Source: Paludibacteraceae bacterium (GTDB lineage: Bacteria; Bacteroidota; Bacteroidia; Bacteroidales; Paludibacteraceae). Taken from it: 64,000 nucleotides of DNA. Shown one piece after another: positions 26,947 to 34,877 of this stretch. The translations under genes were made by a program, and so were the position numbers. The DNA is taken from assembly GCA_017384225.1 (NCBI GenBank), contig JAFNUD010000073.1:41558-105557 (forward strand), read 5' to 3'. The stretch's first letter is position 1. Every line of letters begins with the position of its first letter. A model generated the notes under the pieces. That model had not been told where the DNA came from, did not search any database, and was given only the letters and a program-made list of their open reading frames with translations.

Positions 26947-28733
26947 TATAGTGATTTTAATGTTTCGATTAAACGATTGTTATCTTTCGTATCACGTACT
27001 GCCAAACGAATAAATGGAGCATTACATTTGGAAGTACAATCCTTGATAAGGATATTGGCTTTTTTCAATAAATGGATGGCTAACTCACGTGGTGTATGAG
27101 GTGTGAGTACTTCACATAATACATAATTGGCTTCAGATGGAATGACACGTAAGTAGTCAATGGTTTGCAATTGCTCCACGTAACGTAGTCGTTCTGCACG
27201 GAATGTATCCATTGCTTGCAGATAGTTTTTCTCATATTTGCCTAAAATTTGCAAGAAGAATTCGCCAAAGGAGTTAATGTTCCATATTGATACAGAACGA
27301 CGAATGTTTTGCATCAAAGTGATATTTGACGTCGCTATCAAACCTAAACGCAAGCCAGGAACACCATATGATTTGGATATACTTTTGATGACGATCAAGT
27401 GTGGGAATTTCTCTAATATTTCATTATTAAAGAATGTGGGATGTTCGGTAGAAAAATCAATAAAACTCTCGTCCAAAACAAAAGTAATATCGCGTTCTTC
27501 GCACCATTGGGCTAAGCGTAAGCAATCGGCATATGGTATGTAGTTTCCTGTAGGATTATCAGGGTTGATTAGTAGTAATGACCAAATCTTTTTATCCTCA
27601 AAATAGTTCATCAAGTCATCTGCAGTGTAAGAGAAATCAGGTGCTTGTGTGTCGTATGCTACTATTTGATCTGGCATCAAGCGATTAGGATACTCTTCAA
27701 AAGTAGGACGTACTATACCAACTTTACCGAGTACTTGTTCAAAAAGTACCTTAATCAATTCAGCAGCACCATTTCCTACTGCGATATAATCTTGCTTTAC
27801 ACCAAAATCTTTAGCCGCTAAAAGGCTATTGACACGTTGACCTGAAGGATATTCAGTCAATAGGCGTTGGAAACTAGCAGCTAATTCATCGCGCAAACGT
27901 CGGTTTGGAAAATAAGGATTGACTAAGTAGCAAAAATCCAGCATATGAGGATAACGCCAATAGCCACCATAGCGCGAACATAGCAAATCATATTGCCGCT
28001 CTGTAAAAATAGACTCTGCAATATCTAAGTCTTGTATATCATCTATCTCATACCATTGTTCTCCCTCTAAAGGCAATGCGCGCATACCTGAATTATCAAG
28101 CATGGTGATAACGCGAAGTACTTGTTCATAATATTCGTTTTTACCCAATGCTGTGCAATATGCTTTCAAAAATGGCACATACATTGTCGCAGAAAACTGC
28201 TGAGAGAATTTATATACATTGACCGTCTTGTAATAGGATGGAATTTCTTCATATTTAAATTGACTACCAGGAATGAATCGTTGAATACGATTTTCTTCGT
28301 CTATTGTTACCACAGTACCATCCATCCAACTCTCGTATTTATCCACCAATGCCAAATCTGGATATGGGTATTGTAGGAGTTTGGTGATAACAGCATCTTC
28401 CATTATCAAATCGGACTCAAATAACAATGTGTCTTCAGCTACGAGATAGTCTTTAGCAAGGTAGAGTGAGTAGATATTATTTGTCTGGTCGTATACTGTA
28501 TTCTCTACAAACTCTACAGGTGTTTGAATCTGTATTGTTGCGAGGTAATTTTTCAACTCTTGTGCTTTATAACCAATGACAAGAATGATTTTACTTAAGT
28601 GTTGTTTATCTAACTGACGCAACAAACGAGCAATGAGGGTTTCACCGCCAACTTCCACCATACATTTGGTATTACCCTTGGTCAATTCTCCAAGGCGTTT
28701 TCCCATACCTGCTGCCAAAATGATTGCTTGCAT
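26946..28733 (-). CDS. Fusion: LicC-like nucleotidyltransferase + HisC/CobD-like PLP enzyme
   Basis: 595 residues in two domains. Residues 1-230 are a nucleotidyltransferase: ILAAGMGKRLGELTKGNTKC with the conserved Lys of MVEVGG, then DQTNNIYSLYLA and FESDLIM, closest in pattern to LicC/PntC cytidylyltransferases. Residues about 235-595 are a fold type I class I/II enzyme of the HisC/CobD branch: LINPDNPTGNY, VLDESFIDFS and the PLP lysine in SISKSYGVPGLRLG near 460. Known PntC enzymes carry a different (AEP transaminase) partner domain. I infer that one protein makes a small phospho-amine (for instance by decarboxylating a phospho-amino acid, as CobD does) and activates it with CTP for LicD. 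No PEP mutase is present, so phosphonate is unlikely. Confidence 0.87.
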   Translation of the reverse strand: MQAIILAAGMGKRLGELTKGNTKCMVEVGGETLIARLLRQLDKQHLSKIILVIGYKAQELKNYLATIQIQTPVEFVENTVYDQTNNIYSLYLAKDYLVAEDTLLFESDLIMEDAVITKLLQYPYPDLALVDKYESWMDGTVVTIDEENRIQRFIPGSQFKYEEIPSYYKTVNVYKFSQQFSATMYVPFLKAYCTALGKNEYYEQVLRVITMLDNSGMRALPLEGEQWYEIDDIQDLDIAESIFTERQYDLLCSRYGGYWRYPHMLDFCYLVNPYFPNRRLRDELAASFQRLLTEYPSGQRVNSLLAAKDFGVKQDYIAVGNGAAELIKVLFEQVLGKVGIVRPTFEEYPNRLMPDQIVAYDTQAPDFSYTADDLMNYFEDKKIWSLLLINPDNPTGNYIPYADCLRLAQWCEERDITFVLDESFIDFSTEHPTFFNNEILEKFPHLIVIKSISKSYGVPGLRLGLIATSNITLMQNIRRSVSIWNINSFGEFFLQILGKYEKNYLQAMDTFRAERLRYVEQLQTIDYLRVIPSEANYVLCEVLTPHTPRELAIHLLKKANILIKDCTSKCNAPFIRLAVRDTKDNNRLIETLKSL

Positions 28734-28772
28734 ATTATCAAGGTTGATTAAAGTTATATTGATTATGTTGTT

Positions 28773-29630
28773 TTAGTCCATATTATAGAATGTTTCTATC
28801 ATATGTTCGTAGCTTACAATAGGTTGCCAATCACAATCTTGTGAAATGAGCGAAATATCAACACCAGCCGTATTGGTAACGCCATTGTCTTGCATGATGA
28901 TTTGTGCTTGTGCATCGTATTCTTGTCCGATTTCGTTAACCAAATTCGCCAATTCTAAGAGTGATATTTGATTACCAGTACCAAGGTTATACACTGGTTT
29001 TCTATCTTGGATTGGTAATAGAGCCAATTTTGCTAATGCCTTTGCTGCATCCTCTACATCCAAAATAGAGGCATATTGTGTAGGAGAATTAATCGTGATT
29101 GTCTCATGATGCTTTGCTTTTTGTACGAAGTGATACAAGAAGCGTTGTTTCATGTTGATACTGGCCAACCGGATGTTCGTTACATTTGATAAACCAGAAG
29201 TCTCAAAGGTCTTTTCTACGGCATATTTAGCCATGCTATACAAATCGATAGGCTCAATAGGAGAGTTTTCCATGGATAACTCACCTACAGGCAATCGTTT
29301 ATATACGCCTTGTGATGATATGTTAATCACACTATCCACATGTGCTAACTTAAATCCGTTAATCAGTTTTTGAGTAAAATCAATGGCAGAAGCAAGATCG
29401 TGCGCCTGATTGCTTCTCGCAAAAGCACAATTGATGACACTTGATATGTGTGGTAAGTTTCCTATGAATATATCATCGTTAAGAATGACTTCTACACCCT
29501 CTAATGGTTGATATGTTGATTTTTCCTCTGGAAGTATAGATACGATTATGTGGCAATCTTGTTCAAGCAAATGCTTTACTACGTGACTTCCCAAAAGTCC
29601 TGACGCTCCTGTGACTAAAATATTTTTCAT
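28773..29630 (-). CDS. NAD(P)-dependent epimerase/dehydratase (SDR)
   Basis: 285 residues of the extended SDR type. The nucleotide motif is TGASGLLGSHV (residues 7-17), the catalytic pair YSMAKYAVEK (Tyr and Lys) near 134-143, and SSQGVYK holds the Ser. It probably modifies a sugar nucleotide or a small carbonyl compound of the decoration pathway. It lies between the ATP-grasp gene (11 bp) and the LicC fusion gene (39 bp). The C-terminal part is short, which fits a reductase as well as an epimerase. Confidence 0.85.
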   Translation of the reverse strand: MKNILVTGASGLLGSHVVKHLLEQDCHIIVSILPEEKSTYQPLEGVEVILNDDIFIGNLPHISSVINCAFARSNQAHDLASAIDFTQKLINGFKLAHVDSVINISSQGVYKRLPVGELSMENSPIEPIDLYSMAKYAVEKTFETSGLSNVTNIRLASINMKQRFLYHFVQKAKHHETITINSPTQYASILDVEDAAKALAKLALLPIQDRKPVYNLGTGNQISLLELANLVNEIGQEYDAQAQIIMQDNGVTNTAGVDISLISQDCDWQPIVSYEHMIETFYNMD

Positions 29631-29641
29631 ATATTTATGTT

Positions 29642-30922
29642 TTATAACACCATACCTTCAATATCCTCTTGTTGAATACCAGGTAATAGTAGTTGGCGAT
29701 TATCCGTGGATGTTATTTGTATTGTTTCTCCGATATGCTGCATAGTAGAGCATAATTCTTCTTGATTCTTTACTGATCCCAATACTCGCACTGTAATTTG
29801 TGTGAGCAAACCTTTCATCTCCTCTGTGATTGTTTCACCAGGGAAATGCGTGAGTATGGAATCGATTACTCCATCTTCTTGCATCAATGTATCGCATCCA
29901 TTTATTTCTGCGATTGTTCCTGGAGCGCACAAACATGACACATTGTAACATGGGCTCATAGTCGCAGGATTCACTTTTGTGCTGATGTCCTCATCCGTCA
30001 TTTTGCCTGTCAATGCAAAGTTGATAAGCATCTTCAGCGGATTGTAGCCAGATACCACTTCCAATATCTTATATTCCATAGAGCCTGTTAAACGATATCC
30101 AATATCATAGACATAGCATGTGCCATCTTCTACTTTACATTGCATAAACATCATGCCGTTTTGAATGCCTAGCTCTGAAAACATTTGTTTGGCATGTTCC
30201 TCAATCTCGCTTTGGTACTTTGGAATCACAACTGATGGGAATGTGTATCCAACAGGTAGCGGTATTACATTCTCACCTTGGTTTTGTTTTACATGTCGAT
30301 TTCCAATGGCAGACAAATAATATTTTCCATCAACAAAAGTCCAGAATATGGTAACTTCGCGACCTGCCATATACCGCTCTATAATTACCTCTCCTTGTTT
30401 GGAAGATTTTTTTGAAGCGGCAATAGCGTCCTGCAACTCTTCTTGATTGTGACATACATGCAGTCCTCGTGATCCACTACCATCTACAGGTTTAATGATT
30501 ACGGGAAATTGAATGTTGGTATCAGACGCATTGTATTGTTGGATGGTAGGAACATTAAACCTTTTACACCATTCTTTGTATAGGGCTTTGTTGGTTAATA
30601 TTTCAAACTGTTTTTTAGTTCCATAGGAAGGCAAATTGTTGATTTCGCAAAGGTGCTGATATGCCAATAAATAAGAGTCTGTAAAACCAGTAAGAATACC
30701 ATCGACATGGTGCTCTTTGATTTGCTTAGTTAGCGAGTCATAATCTTCGATACTGGTATTCCAATATTCATCTGCCACTAATTTTGCAGGTGAGCGTTTG
30801 GTATCATACCAGTCTGTAACAATCGTATAAATACCCATACTTTGGGCAGTTTTTACAATATCTACAGAAAAACTATCACCTCCGATAATCAATAATTTTT
30901 TATTTTTTAAAGTTGACATCAT
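29642..30922 (-). CDS. ATP-grasp ligase
   Basis: 426 residues. An N-terminal pre-ATP-grasp domain (LLIIGGDSFSVDIVKTA) is followed by the ATP-grasp core: NKALYKEWCKRFNVPT, FPVIIKPVDGSGSRGL, the hinge EVIIERYMAGREVT and the metal ligands near FMQCKVEDGTCYVYDIG. Such enzymes form an amide or thioester through an acyl phosphate. Within the capsule locus it could activate a carboxylate, such as an opine or amino acid, for coupling to an amino sugar. The start is ATG at 30922 or the adjacent ATG at 30919. Confidence 0.86.
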   Translation of the reverse strand: MMSTLKNKKLLIIGGDSFSVDIVKTAQSMGIYTIVTDWYDTKRSPAKLVADEYWNTSIEDYDSLTKQIKEHHVDGILTGFTDSYLLAYQHLCEINNLPSYGTKKQFEILTNKALYKEWCKRFNVPTIQQYNASDTNIQFPVIIKPVDGSGSRGLHVCHNQEELQDAIAASKKSSKQGEVIIERYMAGREVTIFWTFVDGKYYLSAIGNRHVKQNQGENVIPLPVGYTFPSVVIPKYQSEIEEHAKQMFSELGIQNGMMFMQCKVEDGTCYVYDIGYRLTGSMEYKILEVVSGYNPLKMLINFALTGKMTDEDISTKVNPATMSPCYNVSCLCAPGTIAEINGCDTLMQEDGVIDSILTHFPGETITEEMKGLLTQITVRVLGSVKNQEELCSTMQHIGETIQITSTDNRQLLLPGIQQEDIEGMVL

Positions 30923-30936
30923 ATTCCCTTGTAGTA

Positions 30937-31971
30937 TTATTTAGCACGATATAGTGGAAAGTATTTGCCTTCAAGATCAAAGTTAGGATCTTCTGCTAAG
31001 CGTTCTTCTACTAATTGATTGTATAATGCTTGATTAAAAATTTGTTTTCCAATTGAAAATTGCAATCCACTTTTTCTGTTAAAAGCAGCTTTGAATTTGT
31101 ATAGATTATCATTCCCAGATCCCAATCCTCCACCCAGATGGAATGTCTTGCAACCTTGTTGGTGCCCCCATAATGCTACTTCGTACAGCAATAGATTTGT
31201 TGGCGCAAAACTACGATATTCGCTCAAGGAACCAGATAAGTGGTAGTGTATTTGTTTGTTGGCGTATAAAATGATACTAACTGCTATAATCTGGTCGTCT
31301 AATGTAGCGTAAAATACTTGATAATTGCCTTTTAGGTAATCGTGTATCGCTTTGTAGAAATCCTCCTTAAAGTAATAGTATTCCTCCGCATTATCTCGCT
31401 GCATCGTTTGGTTGTATATCGAAATAAAATGCTCAAATATAGAATAATCCTCTGTGTGATGAATTTGAATGTTATTTTTTTGTGCTTTTCGTATAATATT
31501 TCTATTTTTGCTTGTGATATTCTCCCAAATTACCTCAGGTGAGGACAAGTCTAGAGCAATCGTGTTTCCCAGATCGATAACGTGCGAAATGGCTTTCATG
31601 TGTACGGCATTCTCTAATACTGGATGATATCTTACGAAGTTGTCAATAATATTTTCGTCGTTCATCTTTTGTACATATTCTTTCCAAAAGTCAGATAGCG
31701 ATTGATCTGCTTTGTCTCCCTCAAATAATACTCCACCATATCCATATGGAGTAACACTATCGTATACATTTGTGATAGTAGTAGGGCGCTTCATATATAC
31801 ATATATCGCACGTAGTTGTTCGCTGGTGTAGTATAATAATTGTGGTTCGCCATCACCGTGTGCGTAGAATGCACGCACATATCCACTCAGATAATATACA
31901 TCATAATCGGCAAAAGAACGAACAATGTCGTCCCATTCTTGATGCGCTATTAAGTCATATATTTTAATCAT
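30937..31971 (-). CDS. FemAB/GNAT-like acyl or aminoacyl transferase
   Basis: About 344 residues from the ATG at 31971, which overlaps the preceding stop by 8 nt; the longer frame to 32076 lies inside the neighbour and is rejected. The fold is the double-GNAT of the FemAB/acetyltransferase-6 type: NRNIIRKAQKNNI, a central VFYATLDDQIIAVSIIL strand pair, and HLSGSLSEYRSFAPTNLLLYE followed by FHLGGGLGSGNDNLYKFKAAF. Family members transfer amino acids from aminoacyl-tRNA or acyl groups from CoA. In this locus it may attach the group made by the opine, ATP-grasp or phospho-amine enzymes to a 4-amino sugar. Confidence 0.82.
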   Translation of the reverse strand: MIKIYDLIAHQEWDDIVRSFADYDVYYLSGYVRAFYAHGDGEPQLLYYTSEQLRAIYVYMKRPTTITNVYDSVTPYGYGGVLFEGDKADQSLSDFWKEYVQKMNDENIIDNFVRYHPVLENAVHMKAISHVIDLGNTIALDLSSPEVIWENITSKNRNIIRKAQKNNIQIHHTEDYSIFEHFISIYNQTMQRDNAEEYYYFKEDFYKAIHDYLKGNYQVFYATLDDQIIAVSIILYANKQIHYHLSGSLSEYRSFAPTNLLLYEVALWGHQQGCKTFHLGGGLGSGNDNLYKFKAAFNRKSGLQFSIGKQIFNQALYNQLVEERLAEDPNFDLEGKYFPLYRAK

Positions 31972-32989
31972 AGAATCCGATAATTTGTTTACAAATGTGT
32001 ACGATGTTGTCCGAATCATATCTTGCGTCACAGTGCACACTAAGCATTGTGTCGGCGTATACCTTAGCCTCGTCAAATGGCGAATCTTCTGGCATGGTCC
32101 ATAGAATGGCAGGATATATATGTCGTTGTATTAGGTGCTTTCTCAATAGTTCTCTTTCTTCATTTGATGCACATTTCAAAAGGATAGAAAAAGGAGATTT
32201 GGCGTTTTCGATATGTCGTATTGCATATAGTGTAAGTAAGCGATGTGCTGTTTCCCAATTTTCTGTTTTTATATTCATCCATGTTTCGATGTTTAGATGT
32301 GCAATAATCTCAATTGATCTATTATCTAATCTCGATACTTGCAGCGTCTCAATTTGTTGCTCGGTTTCGATATAGAGATTACGAAATACATCTTTCTGGT
32401 GGAATTGATGGTTTAGATAAGCTGTCTTTAAAGACATTGCTTCATAGCGTTTGTCTGCCAATTCTACGACCTCGTTTGTAAGCTCTACAGATTGGGGTAA
32501 AGTATGTTGCTTGGGTGACCATAGCATTCCACCTATAGCTATTGGTAAAGATTTTCGCAAGGAAGCAACACACCAGTCTGCAGTACTGCTTTTTGCCCAT
32601 TCGCTATTTAATCCCAGTGTGTGGTCCTCAATAATAGGAATGTCAATATCCAACGCTTGGGTACTTAGGTCTATCCCAAAATAATTAACCCGCAATAACA
32701 CATCTCCTTCTTGAGTAGGAAGAGATTCTATAGTCTGTTTTACGTTAGGATTGTTTGGGAAATCGTTGTATAATTTGACTGTAATATGTAGTTGCTCAAT
32801 ATGTGCAATCACTTCGTAGCAAAAGTATGCAGGTATCCAAATGCGTTTCCAATCATGATGCCCAAGTAGAGCAGAAAACGCATGACGACCACATGCATAT
32901 AAACGCACATTTGGAAACACATCAAACAAAGTGTTTCCTCCTGTGTGTTTTTCGCTACACAAATGATAATCACTACCAAATTCAATCAT
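31964..32989 (-). CDS. Divergent DegT-like aminotransferase homologue
   Basis: 341 residues. The pattern resembles fold type I DegT enzymes: YACGRHAFSALLGH at the position of the phosphate-binding loop, IWIPAYFCYEV, PIIEDHTLGLN at the position of the PLP-Asp motif, and VASLRKSLPIAIGGML where the PLP lysine would be. Sequence identity to classical sugar aminotransferases is clearly low, so activity and substrate are unknown. It overlaps the sugar transferase gene (8 nt) and the FemAB-like gene (8 nt), so the three are translationally coupled. The pairing with a FemAB-like gene suggests a joint step. Confidence 0.75.
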   Translation of the reverse strand: MIEFGSDYHLCSEKHTGGNTLFDVFPNVRLYACGRHAFSALLGHHDWKRIWIPAYFCYEVIAHIEQLHITVKLYNDFPNNPNVKQTIESLPTQEGDVLLRVNYFGIDLSTQALDIDIPIIEDHTLGLNSEWAKSSTADWCVASLRKSLPIAIGGMLWSPKQHTLPQSVELTNEVVELADKRYEAMSLKTAYLNHQFHQKDVFRNLYIETEQQIETLQVSRLDNRSIEIIAHLNIETWMNIKTENWETAHRLLTLYAIRHIENAKSPFSILLKCASNEERELLRKHLIQRHIYPAILWTMPEDSPFDEAKVYADTMLSVHCDARYDSDNIVHICKQIIGFYD

Positions 32990-33635
32990 TCTTTTTGCGC
33001 TGTTCTAAAAGTTCTAAATATCGTTGGTGAAATCCTAAATCATCCACTTCTTCCATATTGCCAGTACCTTCTCCAACGTCTTCTCGTTTGATGATATTTA
33101 ATATTGTCATTTTGCAAATTTTCAAGTCTGTAGCTAAGGTACAATGATCTACATACCACACGTCAAGTTCGAATTTTTTGCTTAACTTACAATGGTTGCG
33201 TCCATTGACTTGTGCCCATCCTGTGATTCCTGGACGTACTTCGTGTCGTCTGGCTTGTTCTGGAGTGTACCAAGGTAAATAGTGCATGAGCAACGGACGA
33301 GGACCGATTAGTGACATGTCACCTTTAAAAACATTGATAAACTGAGGCAGTTCGTCTATACTCAATGAGCGTACGAGTTTGCCTATTTTAGTAATACGCT
33401 GCACATCAGGCAATAGTTCTCCATCAGCTCCTCGCTCATCTGTCATGGTCTTAAACTTCATGACTTTGAAAGGTTTGCCATCTTTTCCTGGACGTTCTTG
33501 CAAGAAAAAAGCTCCAGCACCTTTGTTTGCGAAATGCAGCATGATTGCTACAAGCAAAATAAACCATCCAATTATAGCTAATGCCAAAAATGCAATTGTA
33601 AAATCAATACCACGTTTGAAATACTTTTTATACAT
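32982..33635 (-). CDS. Initiating sugar transferase (monotopic phosphoglycosyl transferase)
   Basis: 217 residues of the PglC/WcaJ-core type. One N-terminal membrane segment (about 11-32) precedes the catalytic domain with KFKTM, the catalytic pair in SIDELPQFINVFKGDMSLIGPRPL (Asp-Glu), and RHEVRPGITGWAQVNGRN. It moves a sugar phosphate, often of a 4-amino-6-deoxy sugar, from the UDP form to undecaprenyl phosphate and so starts the repeat unit. It has its own promoter immediately upstream (33683-33714) and starts the second part of the locus. Confidence 0.94.
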   Translation of the reverse strand: MYKKYFKRGIDFTIAFLALAIIGWFILLVAIMLHFANKGAGAFFLQERPGKDGKPFKVMKFKTMTDERGADGELLPDVQRITKIGKLVRSLSIDELPQFINVFKGDMSLIGPRPLLMHYLPWYTPEQARRHEVRPGITGWAQVNGRNHCKLSKKFELDVWYVDHCTLATDLKICKMTILNIIKREDVGEGTGNMEEVDDLGFHQRYLELLEQRKKND

Positions 33636-33682
33636 ATCCAGTCTGTTAAAATGATATTATCCCAATAATATACAAAAGCGCG

Positions 33683-33714
33683 CAAAGTTACAATTTTTTT
33701 TTGATTTATGCAAA
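33683..33714 (-). promoter_or_regulatory. Internal capsule promoter in front of the sugar transferase
   Basis: Minus strand: -33 TTTG (33714-33711), then 20 bp including a run of nine A/T pairs (33694-33702), then -7 box TAACTTTG (33690-33683). The -33 box touches the stop codon of the upstream GT4 gene (33715-33717). This gives the decoration and initiation genes their own transcript. Confidence 0.82.
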
Positions 33715-34875
33715 TTATTGTTGCTCTTTATGTGTTTTTATTGTTTCTTCAAAAATTGTGGTTAGTCGTTTGGCTATTACTTCAGGGGCAAAACGTGCTT
33801 GGCAATCCTTTGCAATGGCTTCTCGATTGTAATCTTTGAGATTATTGCTTATGTGCAAAATAGCTTCTTTCAAAGCCTCTATATCCTCGTTTGGAATTAG
33901 GATGCCATTTGCTTTCGTAATAATATCGCTTGGACCGCCACAATTGGTCGCTATGATAGGCAACCCACAGGCAAGAGCTTCGATATATACTACTCCAAAA
34001 GTTTCCATTTGAGAGGGTAATGCAAATATATCACTTTGTTGGAATAATCTCACAATTTCTGTTTTTGTCTGTTGTCCTAATAGTTGAATGTGTTCCTGAA
34101 GATGTAGTGTATTTATTTGTTCTTGCAATGCAGTTTTCATATCCCCACCTCCAATAATCAATAATTTCCACTCCTTGGGTAGCGATGTCTGTATTTGGTG
34201 TACTGCGTCAATAAGTAAATCAAAACGCTTGCTGGGTACTAATCGACCAGCAGATACTATGGTCAGTGGGTGTTTCGTGTTGTTAGATTGGTATGTAAAT
34301 TCGTCCCCAAGCAAATTGGGAACGACTTGTATGTTGTTTACATCTATATTTCGCTGTATGTTGTTTTTTAAGAAATTGGATACCGTGATTAGTTGATTTA
34401 GCTGTGGGTATATTTGTTGTGCTAAACTTAACATATCAGGTTGAATACGCTTCGCAGCTAATTTGCTCCAATGTTCAAGACCAATAGCTGGAATGTTATA
34501 TTTCTTACTGAATAAGAGGGCATATTTCATATACCCCAAGTAGTGCGCATACAAGACATCTGGAACTCCTTCTTGTTTGATTGCTTGTTTGAAGACCTTA
34601 TAATATAGATAGGTATAAAATTTCTCCTTCAATCTTTTAGGAATGAAAAACAATAAGGCAAAAGGAATAAATTCCAATATATATATAGAAACATTGTTGA
34701 TGATATTGTGTTTCATCCCCAATGAACGTCTGTGCTTGCGAAATCGCGTATCCACACCTAAATAGGTGACGTGATGCCCTAATTTTGCAAGTGCTTCTGC
34801 CTGATCTTTTTCGAAGCATCCCCATGTAGGCTCTTGGTCTGAAGGATAACCTCTTGCTATTATAAAAATCTTCAT
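33715..34875 (-). CDS. Glycosyltransferase family 4
   Basis: 386 residues with the GT-B fold. The N-terminal domain carries GYPSDQEPTWGCFEKDQAEAL; the C-terminal domain has VSAGRLVPSKRFDLLIDAV, LLIIGGGDMK and the E-x7-E region SQMETFGVVYIEALACGLPIIA. It transfers a sugar with retention of configuration to the lipid-linked repeat unit at the cytosolic face of the membrane. Donor and acceptor are not predictable. It is the last gene of the first capsule transcript, directly before the internal promoter. Confidence 0.92.
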   Translation of the reverse strand: MKIFIIARGYPSDQEPTWGCFEKDQAEALAKLGHHVTYLGVDTRFRKHRRSLGMKHNIINNVSIYILEFIPFALLFFIPKRLKEKFYTYLYYKVFKQAIKQEGVPDVLYAHYLGYMKYALLFSKKYNIPAIGLEHWSKLAAKRIQPDMLSLAQQIYPQLNQLITVSNFLKNNIQRNIDVNNIQVVPNLLGDEFTYQSNNTKHPLTIVSAGRLVPSKRFDLLIDAVHQIQTSLPKEWKLLIIGGGDMKTALQEQINTLHLQEHIQLLGQQTKTEIVRLFQQSDIFALPSQMETFGVVYIEALACGLPIIATNCGGPSDIITKANGILIPNEDIEALKEAILHISNNLKDYNREAIAKDCQARFAPEVIAKRLTTIFEETIKTHKEQQ

Positions 34876-34877
34876 AA

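Noticed and set aside
26946-28733. Phosphonate (AEP) biosynthesis
   Set aside because: The LicC/PntC-like domain suggested it, but no PEP mutase or phosphonopyruvate decarboxylase gene is present and the PLP domain is of the HisC/CobD type.
31972-32076. A longer start for the FemAB-like gene
   Set aside because: It lies within the preceding gene; the ATG at 31971 overlaps the stop by 8 nt, like neighbouring gene pairs.
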